From Streptomyces griseus (lineage in GTDB: Bacteria > Actinomycetota > Actinomycetes > Nanopelagicales > Nanopelagicaceae), in NCBI GenBank assembly GCA_945865365.1, contig CAMBDL010000003.1:1-64000 (forward strand): DNA of 64,000 nt, in the 5' to 3' direction. How positions within the stretch are numbered: position 1 is the stretch's first letter; every line of letters starts with the position of its first letter. Below are positions 23,370 to 34,526 of this stretch, piece after piece. The notes under the pieces were generated by a model. It did no database searches. It saw only the letters and a program-made list of their open reading frames with translations, and was not told where the DNA came from. A program made the position numbers and the translations under genes.

Positions 23370-23848
23370 GGGTTGCCCTGCCACCACTGTGGAAGTGCCG
23401 CGAGTGCTTCATCACCAAGTGGATTTACATCGGGGCCGGCAGCTAAAGAATGTGCGACCAGAGAGTGTAAACATTTAACACGAGTGGGCATTCCCCCAGC
23501 AGATACATCCTCAACTTCTGGAACATTAATTCCTAAAGCCGAACGTGCTGCGATGTAATCATCATGGGCTGCGTAATATGCCCCGGCAAGTTCAGCATCA
23601 GTTGCTAAGCGATCATTCATATCTGCCATGAGGCCAGTAGTTTCTAAGGTAGAAATCACCGCAGTTAGCCGTGGGCAGGTTGCATAATAAAAAGTTGGGA
23701 ATGGTGTGCCATCGGCTAAGCGTGGTGGAGTTTCAACAACTGCAGGTTTACCGCACGGGCAACGATACGCAATCGCATGCACATCACGAGGTGTGCGGCC
23801 TAACTGGTTTTCAATACAATCTAAATCAGATTGGCTTACTTCTCTCAA
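23360..23848 (-). CDS. DUF501 family protein
   Basis: A 162-aa protein of the actinobacterial DUF501 family, always found between ftsB/divIC and ppx (Rv1025 in M. tuberculosis). Characteristic parts are 'LGRTPRDVHAIAYRCPCGKPAVVETPPRLADGTPFPTFYY' and 'VKCLHSLVAHSLAAGPDVNPLGDEAL'. The CPCG plus downstream Cys and His residues could bind a metal. Function is unknown; linkage to ftsB suggests a cell-division or envelope connection. Its start overlaps the ftsB stop by 4 bp and its end overlaps ppx by 10 bp. Confidence 0.9.
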   Translation of the reverse strand: MREVSQSDLDCIENQLGRTPRDVHAIAYRCPCGKPAVVETPPRLADGTPFPTFYYATCPRLTAVISTLETTGLMADMNDRLATDAELAGAYYAAHDDYIAARSALGINVPEVEDVSAGGMPTRVKCLHSLVAHSLAAGPDVNPLGDEALAALPQWWQGNPCE

Positions 23849-24252
23849 CTTTTGCCAGCTTCACTAATCGATGCGATCAAACGTGTGTACCAAGGTTGGC
23901 CATTGGTTAAAGAGTTAGCAACCTTAGTAGTGGTAACAGGTGTCGCAGATGTGTCGCCTTCTGTAACGATGTATTGACGCTCCCCTGGCAGAACGAAATG
24001 CAGACGCTCGCGCGCCTGTGACTTTACGTACTCAGGGTCTTGCCACAACAACAGCTCTTTGCGTGCAGCATCTAGCGCTTTATTATCTGAGCTGAGTTGG
24101 GCATTTAGAGCACTGATTTGTGCACGCTGTGTGAAGTAATGCTTAATCGGTGGCGCAAGCGTGAGTGTAAGAAAAAACACGACTGCAAATAACGCCAAGG
24201 TACGACTAGACGTGCGACGACGAGTAAATCTGAGTTGTCGCCGACGTGCCAT
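23845..24252 (-). CDS. ftsB: Septum formation initiator FtsB/DivIC-like protein
   Basis: A 135-aa bitopic membrane protein of the divisome that bridges FtsL and FtsQ. The short Arg-rich cytoplasmic N-terminus (MARRRQLRFTRRRTSSR) precedes one membrane span (TLALFAVVFFLTLTLAPPI) and a periplasmic coiled coil (about 42-70), followed by the typical 'DPEYVKSQARERLHFVLPGERQYIV' segment. Length and layout match the actinobacterial DivIC group. It lies 12 bp downstream of eno and overlaps DUF501 by 4 bp. Confidence 0.9.
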   Translation of the reverse strand: MARRRQLRFTRRRTSSRTLALFAVVFFLTLTLAPPIKHYFTQRAQISALNAQLSSDNKALDAARKELLLWQDPEYVKSQARERLHFVLPGERQYIVTEGDTSATPVTTTKVANSLTNGQPWYTRLIASISEAGKS

Positions 24253-24264
24253 CGCTTGGCCTAC

Positions 24265-25554
<1,290 letters not shown>

Positions 25555-25623
25555 TCATCACTTACATTGTTATGCCAAGTGAGACCTCAACGCTGAAATC
25601 ACACAAACTTTGATGGGCTAATC

Positions 25624-26265
25624 CTACCGTGCCTCGATGGCCGCAATCTGTGCACTCACTTGTGCAGCCTGCTTACGTAGCGCGGCTTCAGCATCGATTC
25701 CATTGGCGTGTGCCCACGCGATCACAGAAAGCAGGGCTTGACCCACTGCACTTTCATCGGCAAGGCCATGCATGCTCTGTGGAATTTCAAGCTCAACATC
25801 ATGTGTTTTCGCGCGGTATAAAAGTTTTTCTATTAAAGGTAGCGCCGGCTGTGCCATTGCAATGCCATCGAGAGCTGAAGTACGGCCCTTTTCAAGCCGT
25901 TTTATCTCCTCCCAATTTTTAAGAACATCATCAGCTCCGTCGACTTTCAAGCCTTCAAAGACGTGCGGATGACGGCGAATTAACTTATCGGCGATAGTGC
26001 GGGCAACATCTTCGATTGTAAATGGATCATTCTCATCATCTTGAGCGATGCGAGCATGGAAATAGACTTGAAGCAGTACATCGCCGAGCTCTTCGCGCAT
26101 ATCTGTGCGGTTGCCGCTGTGTACGGCATCGACAAATTCGTAAGACTCTTCAAGTAAGTACTTAAGTAATGAGTCATGAGTTTGCTCGGCATCCCACGGG
26201 CAACCACCAGGAGAACGAAGCCGGTCCATTACTTCAACTAAGCGCTGAAGTTGTGAACCCTGCAT
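25624..26265 (-). CDS. mazG: MazG nucleoside triphosphate pyrophosphohydrolase
   Basis: An all-alpha NTP pyrophosphohydrolase of 213 aa that hydrolyses (non-canonical) NTPs to NMP and PPi. The MazG fold is visible as 'LRSPGGCPWDAEQTHDSLLKYLLEESYEFVDAV' and 'REELGDVLLQVYFHARIA', which contains the acidic ExxE...D metal-binding residues. It is close to the shorter, single-core form. It lies 9 bp after the lipoprotein gene, within the mfd-mazG-eno neighbourhood conserved in actinobacteria. Confidence 0.92.
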   Translation of the reverse strand: MQGSQLQRLVEVMDRLRSPGGCPWDAEQTHDSLLKYLLEESYEFVDAVHSGNRTDMREELGDVLLQVYFHARIAQDDENDPFTIEDVARTIADKLIRRHPHVFEGLKVDGADDVLKNWEEIKRLEKGRTSALDGIAMAQPALPLIEKLLYRAKTHDVELEIPQSMHGLADESAVGQALLSVIAWAHANGIDAEAALRKQAAQVSAQIAAIEAR

Positions 26266-26274
26266 GAAAGTGAA

Positions 26275-26880
26275 TTACTTAGTGGCAGGTGTAACTGCAG
26301 AGCTTGCAGGATCAGTTGCAACAACATCTGCAACAGTTGGATCCCACTTGCCATAACGTGGATTAATAGTCACACCAAGTGTGGCTGCCTTCTCTACAAA
26401 TAACTTTTGAACGGATGTACCCAGATCGGCTTGTGCAACGCCGCTAGCGGTAAGTACTTGGCTAATCTTGTCTGATAATGAGATTGCTTCAATGTATGCA
26501 TCCAAGTTCTCTGCAGCGATTCCTGCCCCAACTAAAGCCGAAGGTAATGAGGCCACTCCACCAACTTGGTCGGTGATGCTGGCACGTCGAGTATCAATCT
26601 CAGCTTTGGTGACCGTAATCTTTAAGTCTTTAGAAGTTGCTTGTAGCAACGCAGTTAAAACAAAGAAGCGCAGTTGGCCGAGAGTAAGTGCTGCGCCGGT
26701 TTCAAGCTGCATTTGTGAGGTATCAACACCAACGCGTGCTGCAAGAATTGAATCAACACTGCCCTGCACCTTTGCTTGAGTGATCTTTACATCTCCTATT
26801 GTTGCTGCAGCTCCTACTTGGGAACAGCCAGTCAGGAAAAGAGCGCTTGCTACGGCGGCTACGGCCAGAAACTTCTTCAC
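26275..26880 (-). CDS. SurA-N-like lipoprotein
   Basis: The ORF track starts far upstream inside mfd. The real start is GTG 26880 (VKKFLAVAAVASALFLTGC), which shares its G with the TAG stop of mfd. The signal peptide ends in a lipobox (LTGC), giving a 201-aa precursor. The mature part, 'ATIGDVKITQAKVQGSVDSILAAR...FFVLTALLQ', resembles the N-terminal domain of SurA/PrsA-type chaperones without a PPIase domain. The position matches the mycobacterial lipoprotein LpqU only by synteny, and the sequences may differ. An envelope chaperone role is inferred. Confidence 0.8.
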   Translation of the reverse strand: MKKFLAVAAVASALFLTGCSQVGAAATIGDVKITQAKVQGSVDSILAARVGVDTSQMQLETGAALTLGQLRFFVLTALLQATSKDLKITVTKAEIDTRRASITDQVGGVASLPSALVGAGIAAENLDAYIEAISLSDKISQVLTASGVAQADLGTSVQKLFVEKAATLGVTINPRYGKWDPTVADVVATDPASSAVTPATK

Positions 26881-29800
26881 TATGAACTCACTTTCGGTGC
26901 TTGGCTTAGTTGGTTGACGGCCTCTATGACCCAGGCCAGAAGAGAAGTATCCACTATTAATGGCGCACTCTCGGACGGATTCCATGCGTTACCGGCCTTT
27001 AACGCCACCAAAACCGTGCGTGTGGCCGGTTTATAGAGTGAGCCCGGATACAGGCGAGATAGACGCATCTGCTTGGACTCAGGCAGGGCTAAGGGTGCCA
27101 AGCGCAGGAACTTGCCTTGAACAACGACCTCGGTTAATTTCGCCGCCTTTGCCAGCGCGCGCAGCGATGCGACACCTAACAAGGCCGTTGCCTCATGTGG
27201 CAGTTCGCCAAAACGATCCAAAAGCTCTGCGGCAATAGATTCCACATCGGCGGGGTTCTTAACATCGGCTAAGCGGCGATAAAGATCTAAACGCAAACGC
27301 TCACCCAGTACGTACTCAGTAGATAGATGAGCATTAATCGGTAGCTCAACTTTACAATCACTGACTTTTTCTTGGGTCTCAATAATTCCGGCTTTGTAAT
27401 CATTAACAGCTTCACCAACCATGCGCATATATAAATCAAAGCCAACATCGGCAATATGGCCAGATTGTTCGCCACCCAATAAATTACCTGCACCACGTAT
27501 CTCTAAATCTTTTAGTGCAACACGCATACCCGAACCTAAATCGGTATTTGCCGCAATTGTAGTTAAGCGCTCATGTGCTAGTTCAGATAATGGTTGATCG
27601 GGCGGATAAAGAAAATATGCATAAGCACGTTCGCGGCCACGACCAACACGACCACGCAACTGGTGTAGTTGAGATAAACCAAAGCGGTCGGCACGTTCAA
27701 CAATTAATGTATTAGCATTTTGAATATCTAGTCCACTTTCAACAATTGTTGTACTTACTAAGATATCAAAGTCACGATTCCAAAATCCTAAGATGACATC
27801 TTCTAATGCACCTTCGCTCATCTGACCATGTGCCACCCGAATTCTGGCTTCAGGTACTAACTCTTGAATTCGCGATGCAGCTTGGTCAATAGTTTCAACA
27901 CGATTGTGTAAGTAGAAAATCTGTCCATCTCGCAAAAGTTCGCGGTGAATTGCCGCCTTAATCTGTCCTTCTTCAGCCGGTCCCACGTAGGTCAATATTG
28001 GATGTCGCTCTTCTGGCGGAGTCGTTATCGTCGACATCTCGCGTATGCCAGTTACGGCCATCTCTAAAGTTCGGGGAATCGGCGTTGCCGACATTGCTAG
28101 AACATCTACTGTTGTGCGCATCTTTTTAAGCGCCTCTTTTTGTTCAACGCCAAAGCGCTGCTCCTCATCGACAATAACTAGCCCCAGATCTTTAAATACA
28201 ACATCGCTAGAGAGGATTCGGTGGGTACCAATGACTACGTCGACCGTGCCTTTAAGTAATCCATCCAACGCCTCTTTGCTCTCTTTGGCCGAGTTAAATC
28301 GTGAAAGCCCAGCTACCTTGAGTGGAAAGCCGGCATAGCGTTCGGCAAAGGTCTTAGTGTGTTGCTGCACCAGCAATGTTGTTGGCACCAATACTGCAAC
28401 CTGCTTGCCATCTTGCACTGCTTTAAAAGCCGCACGAATTGCAATCTCGGTTTTACCGTAGCCAACATCGCCGCAAATAATTCGATCCATCGGGTAGGGG
28501 CGTTCCATGTCGCGTTTAACATCATCGATTGTTGATAACTGATCTGGTGTTTCAATATAGGAAAACGAGTCTTCGAGTTCCCGCTGCCACGGTGTATCGG
28601 GTGAAAAAGCAAAGCCTGGTGAGCTAGTGCGCGCTGCATAGAGACGTATTAACTCACCGGCAATCTGGCGTACTGCTTTGCGTGCACGACTCTTAGCTTT
28701 TTGCCATTCACCGCTACCTATACGGTGCACGGTTGGGGCTTCTCCTCCAACGTACTTGCTCACTTGCTCCAGCGCATCGGTTGGCACAAATACTCGATCA
28801 CCTGGTTGTCCTCGTTTAGCCGATGCATATTCGATTACTAAATATTCGCGCGTTACATCGGCAACCGTGCGCTGCAATAGTTCAACATAACGACCGATTC
28901 CATGTTGCTCGTGCACAACAAAGTCACCAGTCCGTAACTCCAAAGGATCAATCGCCTGCTTACGCTTAGATGGAAGTCGGTCTCCATCTTTAACGCTACC
29001 TTTACTGCCGGTTAAATCGCGTTCGGTCATGAAAAAGATTTGATCGCTTTCACTTTCAAAACCATGCGCGATTACCGACGTAGTTAGATGCACGCTGCCT
29101 TTAGTCGGTTTAGCAGTAAGTTTTTCGACGACGTGTACTGGCAGATCAGCATTTCGAAATATTCCCGCATAGCGCTCTAACATTCCATGGCCGTGAGTCG
29201 CAAAAACAACGGTAAAGTGGGCATCTATCGCAGTACGTAGAGCATCAATAGTGCGATCGATATCCCCGCGCATGGGGTCAATCGCGCTGTAATCTAAAAA
29301 CTCGGTGTCCTCGGCTAAGTCACTTCCAAAGGGGCTTAGTGAGTTACTGACTAGCCCGCAGTGTTGGATTTCGCCAACGAGCTCAGCCCACGACATATAT
29401 GTGCCTGAACCATCATGAATAGGCGCAACTGCCCCATGAGCCGCGTTAGACCATGAGGCATTGAGGAACTCTTCATTAGTTGCAAGTAAGTCACCTGCGC
29501 GCGATTTGATTCGCTCTTGATCGATAAAAATTACTTGGGTATTAGTAGGCATGCGCGCCAGCAAGGTCTCAGTCTCATCAATGAGTAATGGAATCAGCGA
29601 CTCCATGCCTTCAAAAACTATTCCCTCACTGATCTTTTCTAGTAGCTCTGCTGCAGAGGCAAGCTCTGACTTTAAAGTTAGAGCGCGCGCCTTAATCAGT
29701 GCCGTTAATAAAAGTTCGCGGCACGGATAAATCTCAACGCTTCCAATAACCGGCTCAAATGTGCGTTGATCTGCAACTTCAAAATAGCTTAAATCTTCAA

Positions 29801-30344
29801 TCTCATCACCAAAGAAATCTATGCGAATCGGATGTGCGCTCAGAGGTAAGAAGAGATCAACGATTCCTCCGCGAACTGCGAACTCTCCACGGCGTTCTAC
29901 TAAATCAGTTCGAGAATATGCAAGTGCACCTAAATGTCTAACGAGTTCATCAAGGGATTGCTCATTCCCAATCTCTAATTTCATCAAGGGGGCTTTGCCT
30001 AGTTCGGCAATGATTCGGTGGATTGCACCACGCACTGGTGTAACGACAATTGGATTAATTGAGTGCGCTGAATTGAGAGCGTAGAGCGTTTGAATTCGCG
30101 CAGCTACCGTATCGCTGCGAGGACTCAAACGTTCGTGTGGCAGAGTTTCCCAGGCCGGAAACTCCATAACGTTGCTATGCAGTTCGCGCAGTTCGTTCAC
30201 TAAATCCTCTGCACTGCGACTCGAGCTTGTAATCACTAAGACAGGCGAAATATCAGCGCGTGCAGCAATCAAAAATGGATACAGCGGTGAAGGCGCCACA
30301 ATGTGAGATGCCCCAGGGCCAGCGGTATTGAGTAATCCGCGCAT
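26880..30344 (-). CDS. mfd: Transcription-repair coupling factor Mfd
   Basis: A DNA translocase that removes RNA polymerase stalled at lesions and recruits UvrA; about 1154 aa. It shows the UvrB-homologous N-terminus ('SDTVAARIQTLYAL...YSRTDLVERRGEFAVRGGIVDLF'), the RNA polymerase-interaction domain ('DFVVHEQHGIGRYVEL'), and RecG-like helicase motifs: 'ICGDVGYGKTEIAIRAAF', 'VDEEQRFG', 'LSATPIPRTL', 'VSTTIVESGLDI' and 'QLHQLRGRVGRG'. The TRCF C-terminal domain closes the protein. ATG 30344 (MRGLLNTAG) is preferred over the TTG at 30374, which lies in a hairpin. It is divergent from ppc and overlaps the lipoprotein start by 1 bp. Confidence 0.96.
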   Translation of the reverse strand: MRGLLNTAGPGASHIVAPSPLYPFLIAARADISPVLVITSSSRSAEDLVNELRELHSNVMEFPAWETLPHERLSPRSDTVAARIQTLYALNSAHSINPIVVTPVRGAIHRIIAELGKAPLMKLEIGNEQSLDELVRHLGALAYSRTDLVERRGEFAVRGGIVDLFLPLSAHPIRIDFFGDEIEDLSYFEVADQRTFEPVIGSVEIYPCRELLLTALIKARALTLKSELASAAELLEKISEGIVFEGMESLIPLLIDETETLLARMPTNTQVIFIDQERIKSRAGDLLATNEEFLNASWSNAAHGAVAPIHDGSGTYMSWAELVGEIQHCGLVSNSLSPFGSDLAEDTEFLDYSAIDPMRGDIDRTIDALRTAIDAHFTVVFATHGHGMLERYAGIFRNADLPVHVVEKLTAKPTKGSVHLTTSVIAHGFESESDQIFFMTERDLTGSKGSVKDGDRLPSKRKQAIDPLELRTGDFVVHEQHGIGRYVELLQRTVADVTREYLVIEYASAKRGQPGDRVFVPTDALEQVSKYVGGEAPTVHRIGSGEWQKAKSRARKAVRQIAGELIRLYAARTSSPGFAFSPDTPWQRELEDSFSYIETPDQLSTIDDVKRDMERPYPMDRIICGDVGYGKTEIAIRAAFKAVQDGKQVAVLVPTTLLVQQHTKTFAERYAGFPLKVAGLSRFNSAKESKEALDGLLKGTVDVVIGTHRILSSDVVFKDLGLVIVDEEQRFGVEQKEALKKMRTTVDVLAMSATPIPRTLEMAVTGIREMSTITTPPEERHPILTYVGPAEEGQIKAAIHRELLRDGQIFYLHNRVETIDQAASRIQELVPEARIRVAHGQMSEGALEDVILGFWNRDFDILVSTTIVESGLDIQNANTLIVERADRFGLSQLHQLRGRVGRGRERAYAYFLYPPDQPLSELAHERLTTIAANTDLGSGMRVALKDLEIRGAGNLLGGEQSGHIADVGFDLYMRMVGEAVNDYKAGIIETQEKVSDCKVELPINAHLSTEYVLGERLRLDLYRRLADVKNPADVESIAAELLDRFGELPHEATALLGVASLRALAKAAKLTEVVVQGKFLRLAPLALPESKQMRLSRLYPGSLYKPATRTVLVALKAGNAWNPSESAPLIVDTSLLAWVIEAVNQLSQAPKVSS

Positions 30345-30367
30345 GCACTGCCCCCAAACGTCTATTG

Positions 30368-30392
30368 GCCCCAACTCCCAAAGGGAGGGGGC
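30368..30392. other. GC-rich hairpin between mfd and ppc
   Basis: GCCCC-AA-CTCCC-AAA-GGGAG-GGGGC folds into a 10-bp stem with a 2-nt bulge. It lies in the divergent intergenic region, 23 bp upstream of the chosen mfd start. It could act in the mfd 5' leader or block read-through. Confidence 0.4.
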
Positions 30393-30452
30393 TTACGTGC
30401 AGTGAAGTCTAATTTATTTTGCCATGCACCTGCTAACTGAGAGGATTGGTCA

Positions 30453-33167
30453 ATGACAACCCAGCCTGGTGCAGTAGCCGCAGATGATGCGGGCCTGCGC
30501 AGCGACGTTCGCCAATTAGGCGATTTACTGGGTCAAACCTTGGTTCGACAAGAGGGCCCAGAACTTCTGGCCCTTGTTGAAGATGTTCGAAAAGCTGTGC
30601 GCGAAGGTGATGGCGTTGAACTTTTGGCATCACTATCAGTTGAAGATTCAGTGCAGCTTGTGCGTGCATTCAGCACCTACTTTCATTTAGCTAACGTTGC
30701 AGAACAAGTACACCGTGCCCGTGTGCTTGCAGATTCACGCGCTGAAGGCGGATCTTGGCTTACACGTGCCGTTAATAAAATTGAAGCTGCACTGAGTGCG
30801 CAAACTCCCGGGCATGAATTAACACGTGAAGAGATATCTGTATGGATTAATGAGATGTCTGTACGACCAGTCTTTACTGCACACCCAACCGAGGCTGCAC
30901 GTAGATCGATATTAAATAAAATGGGTCGCGTCGCTGAATTATTAGATAGCCCACGCGATCCATCGCAAGGTGATCGTTTAGCAGAAACTATTGATTTACT
31001 GTGGCAGACCGATGAGCTTCGCTTAGATCGGCCAGAGCCACTTGATGAAGCAATGAATGCGCTGTATTACTTGGATGATTTGTTTCGCCAAACCGTGCCT
31101 GAAGTTCTCAATGACTTTGCACGCCAGATGAAACGAATTGGTATCGATGTTCCAGTTACTGCGCGTCCGCTTTCATTTGGAAGTTGGATTGGTGGTGACC
31201 GCGACGGGAATCCAAATGTTACCGCTCAAGTCACAAGCGATGCGATGGTGTTACAAGTAGGCCATGCAATTAGAGTCACTATCGCCGCTATGGATGCGTT
31301 ACGGCAACTGCTCTCAGTTTCTACGCGAATCGTTGGCGCAACACCCGAGCTAAGTGCATCGGTTGCCAAAGATCTTGAGCATCTCCCCGAATTTGAAGCG
31401 CGCTTCTTACGTTTAAATGCCGAAGAGCCATATCGGCTTAAAGCAACCGCGATTGTGCATCGGTTAGCATTGACTCGAACTCGTCACACAGTGGGTGGAC
31501 CACATGTAGAACACCGTGATTACAAAGATACCGCCGAACTTTTAGCTGATTTAACGCTAATGCGGGAATCACTCTTTGCAAATAAAGGTGAATTGATTGC
31601 TACTGGCCTACTTGAGCGCACGATCCGTACCGTTGCAGCTTTTGGAATCACGCATGCCACCATGGATATTCGTGAGCACTCTGATGCTCACCACCACGTA
31701 CTGAATCAACTTCTGAATATCCCTGACTACTTAGATAAAAGCCATGATGAAAAGTTTGAAATTCTTACTGCGCTTCTAGCCAGTGGAAGTACATATGATG
31801 CAAGCGCCTTAGATGCTGCAGGTAAGAATACATATGAGACGTTTGTTGCAATCTCAGATCTAATCGCACGCTTTGGCCCTGAAGCCATTGAAACATACAT
31901 AGTCTCAATGACCAAGGGCGCTGATGATTTGATTGCAGCCGTTGTACTCGGCGCGCACGTTGGGCTAGTAGATCTTGCTAATAAATCAGTGCGAGTTAGT
32001 TTTGCACCCCTCCTTGAAACCGTTGCCGAACTTCGCTCCGCAGGTGAAATTCTTGAAAAACTTTTAAGCAATACAACGTATAGATCTGTAGTTTCACTAC
32101 GAGGCAATGTGCAAGAAGTCATGCTGGGTTATTCCGACTCTAATAAAGACGCTGGAATCGCAACCAGCCAATGGGAGATTCACCGAGCACAACGCTCATT
32201 GCGCGATGTTGCAATCAAATACGGTGTGAAACTTCGTATGTTCCATGGTCGTGGTGGTTCAGTTGGTCGAGGCGGTGGACCAACATATGAAGCGCTCATA
32301 GCCTTGCCATGGGGCAGTGTTGATGGACAGATTAAGATGACTGAGCAAGGCGAGGTTATTAGCGATAAGTACGCCCTTGCATCCCTTGCCCGTGAAAATG
32401 TTGAGCTCGCTCTGGCCGCAAGTCTGGAAGCGACAGTATTAAATCGAGGCCCACGTCAAAGCCCAGAAGCACTGGCTATGTGGAATGAGTGCATGCAGTT
32501 AGTCAGTGATAGTTCATTTGTACGATATCGCCAACTCATTGACCATGAAGATCTTCCCGAATATTTCTATGCCTCTACCCCCGTTGAACAGCTTGGAAAT
32601 CTATTTTTAGGTTCGCGTCCATCACGTCGTCCTGATGCTAAAGCTGGTCTGGATTCACTACGCGCGATTCCATGGGTATTTGGCTGGACTCAATCGCGTC
32701 AGATTGTGCCGGGTTGGTACGGAGTGGGTACTGGGCTAAAGGCTGCACGTGAAGCTGGAAAATCCGATGTCTTAGCAACGATGCTCACAGACTGGCACTT
32801 CTTTCATACATTTATCAGCAATGTTGAAATGACTCTAGCGAAGACTGATTTGGTATTGGCCCGCAGATACGTAAATGCCCTTGTTCCCCAAGAGCTCCAT
32901 CACTTCTTAGATGATATTCAAGCCGAGTTTGATTTAACCGTTGCAGAGATTCTCTTGCTTACTAAGAAGACCTCTCTGCTTGGAGACCAAGCTATTCTTG
33001 CTCGCACACTTCAAGTGCGTGATGCCTATTTATCACCAATCCATTTACTTCAAATTAACTTGCTCAAACGCGTACGTGAAGCGGGTGAAGCCGCGGATCC
33101 TATTTTGCGCCGCGCTTTGTTGTTAACTATCAATGGTGTGGCGGCAGGACTTCGAAATACTGGTTGA
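30453..33167 (+). CDS. ppc: Phosphoenolpyruvate carboxylase
   Basis: An anaplerotic enzyme that fixes bicarbonate onto PEP to give oxaloacetate; 904 aa, full length. Active-site segments are 'VFTAHPTEAARRSIL', 'SFGSWIGGDRDGNPNVT', 'EVMLGYSDSNKDAGIATS' and 'MFHGRGGSVGRGGGPTYEAL', and the protein ends in the conserved '...NTG' C-terminus. ATG 30453 has AGAGGA 8 bp upstream. It is a single gene divergent from mfd, and its stop is 3 bp from the convergent pth stop. Confidence 0.98.
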   Translation: MTTQPGAVAADDAGLRSDVRQLGDLLGQTLVRQEGPELLALVEDVRKAVREGDGVELLASLSVEDSVQLVRAFSTYFHLANVAEQVHRARVLADSRAEGGSWLTRAVNKIEAALSAQTPGHELTREEISVWINEMSVRPVFTAHPTEAARRSILNKMGRVAELLDSPRDPSQGDRLAETIDLLWQTDELRLDRPEPLDEAMNALYYLDDLFRQTVPEVLNDFARQMKRIGIDVPVTARPLSFGSWIGGDRDGNPNVTAQVTSDAMVLQVGHAIRVTIAAMDALRQLLSVSTRIVGATPELSASVAKDLEHLPEFEARFLRLNAEEPYRLKATAIVHRLALTRTRHTVGGPHVEHRDYKDTAELLADLTLMRESLFANKGELIATGLLERTIRTVAAFGITHATMDIREHSDAHHHVLNQLLNIPDYLDKSHDEKFEILTALLASGSTYDASALDAAGKNTYETFVAISDLIARFGPEAIETYIVSMTKGADDLIAAVVLGAHVGLVDLANKSVRVSFAPLLETVAELRSAGEILEKLLSNTTYRSVVSLRGNVQEVMLGYSDSNKDAGIATSQWEIHRAQRSLRDVAIKYGVKLRMFHGRGGSVGRGGGPTYEALIALPWGSVDGQIKMTEQGEVISDKYALASLARENVELALAASLEATVLNRGPRQSPEALAMWNECMQLVSDSSFVRYRQLIDHEDLPEYFYASTPVEQLGNLFLGSRPSRRPDAKAGLDSLRAIPWVFGWTQSRQIVPGWYGVGTGLKAAREAGKSDVLATMLTDWHFFHTFISNVEMTLAKTDLVLARRYVNALVPQELHHFLDDIQAEFDLTVAEILLLTKKTSLLGDQAILARTLQVRDAYLSPIHLLQINLLKRVREAGEAADPILRRALLLTINGVAAGLRNTG

Positions 33168-33170
33168 TTA

Positions 33171-33740
33171 TTAACTATTGAAAGCGGTCTGTGTTCGCTC
33201 TAACCCTTGAGTAATTAAGGATTCAACGACATCTGCGCCACGTTGAATAAACTCGGCTAGATCTTTTTGTTCAACCTTTGAAAATACTTTGAGAACAAAA
33301 TCTGCTGGATCTTGTTGACCCATTGGCCGACCGATTCCTAAGCGAACACGGTAATAATCAGATGTATTAAAGGCTGAAGTCATGGACTTCAAGCCATTAT
33401 GGCCGTTATCTCCACCACCAACTTTGCTGCGAATGCTCGCAAAGGCAATGTCGAGTTCATCGTGCAGAGCGATAATATTTTCTGGCTCAACCGAATAAAA
33501 ATTAGCGAGCGCCTTTATTGGACCACCAGTCTCATTCATATAGCTCTTAGATTTGGCCACAATGATTGAGTGCTCACCATTGTTTAACTTGTAGGCAGCA
33601 ATATCCGTACGCGATTTATGCGACGATAATTTGATGCTATGGCGACGAATAAGTTGATCGACGACCATCTGACCTACGTTATGACGGGTGGCAGCGTATT
33701 GATCACCGGGATTACCCAGCCCCACTACCAACCACGTCAT
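33171..33740 (-). CDS. pth: Peptidyl-tRNA hydrolase
   Basis: Releases tRNA from prematurely dropped peptidyl-tRNA; 189 aa. Motifs are 'VVGLGNPGDQYAATRHNVGQMVVDQL' (with Asn and the catalytic His), 'KSKSYMNETGGPI', 'DELDIAFASIRSKVGGGDNGHNGLKSM' (catalytic Asp and Asn) and 'VRLGIGRP'. It follows rplY by 18 bp in the conserved rplY-pth pair. Confidence 0.97.
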   Translation of the reverse strand: MTWLVVGLGNPGDQYAATRHNVGQMVVDQLIRRHSIKLSSHKSRTDIAAYKLNNGEHSIIVAKSKSYMNETGGPIKALANFYSVEPENIIALHDELDIAFASIRSKVGGGDNGHNGLKSMTSAFNTSDYYRVRLGIGRPMGQQDPADFVLKVFSKVEQKDLAEFIQRGADVVESLITQGLERTQTAFNS

Positions 33741-33758
33741 GACGGTAAGCGTAAGGGG

Positions 33759-34376
33759 TTAAGCGTCCTTCTTCTCTGAATCAGCGGCAACGGCTGGAAC
33801 ATCGGTCGCAGCGGCAACTGGTGCCACTTCTTCAACGGCCGTTGAGCGCTCTGAAAGGTGAACAACGATCATCTTTGGATCTGACTCAAGTTCGACGCCA
33901 GCAGGAAGTTTGACATCTGCGGCATAGAGCGATGTACCAGCTGCAAGGCCATTGATATCGAGTTCGAAGAAGCTTGGAATTGCAGTTGCCTCAACGCGCA
34001 CCTCGATAGTGTTGTTAACGTGCTCTAGAACGCCATCGCGATCGTGCTCACCGATTGTGTGAACAGGAACTGACACGACAACTTTTTCACCGCGGCGAAC
34101 AAGCACGAGATCGATGTGTTCAATGATCTGCTTGAGTGGGTGGCGAACAATCGCCTTTGGAAGTGTGAGCTCAGTCTTACCATCGATAACGATGTCGAGC
34201 AAAACATTTGACTGCTTCAACGCTACGCCTAGTTCGCGTGAAGGAAGTGTGATGTGCTGTGGCTTCTCGCCATGACCGTAGATGACAGCAGGAACTAATC
34301 CATCGCGACGTGCACGACGTGATGCGCCTTTACCAAATTCGGTACGAGTGACGCCATTAATAGTGATCTCTGCCAT
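33759..34376 (-). CDS. rplY: 50S ribosomal protein bL25 (Ctc/TL5 type)
   Basis: Binds 5S rRNA in the large ribosomal subunit; 205 aa, the long two-domain form. The N-terminal L25 domain covers 1-95 ('TRTEFGKGASRRARRDGLVPAVIYGHGEKPQHI') and the TL5 C-terminal beta domain about 100-180. A low-complexity Ala/Val/acidic tail, 'VEEVAPVAAATDVPAVAADSEKKDA', follows and is typical of actinobacteria. The start has AGGAG 9 bp before the ATG, and a 150-bp leader separates it from prs. Confidence 0.95.
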   Translation of the reverse strand: MAEITINGVTRTEFGKGASRRARRDGLVPAVIYGHGEKPQHITLPSRELGVALKQSNVLLDIVIDGKTELTLPKAIVRHPLKQIIEHIDLVLVRRGEKVVVSVPVHTIGEHDRDGVLEHVNNTIEVRVEATAIPSFFELDINGLAAGTSLYAADVKLPAGVELESDPKMIVVHLSERSTAVEEVAPVAAATDVPAVAADSEKKDA

Positions 34377-34526
34377 TTTTATTACTCCTCATAGTGGAAA
34401 CTTCGGTTTGTACACAAAGTTCCAGAAAGGATTTAACTCCTACACCGTCGATTACGGAAGTAATTCATACCCTCGCCGGAACAGCCCAAAGGTTAGCCTG
34501 TAGGGCCAAGAATGTGCAAATTGCGC

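Noticed and set aside
30433-30669. 78-aa minus-strand ORF between mfd and ppc
   Set aside because: Antisense to the ppc 5' end; it has no start signal and no recognisable features.
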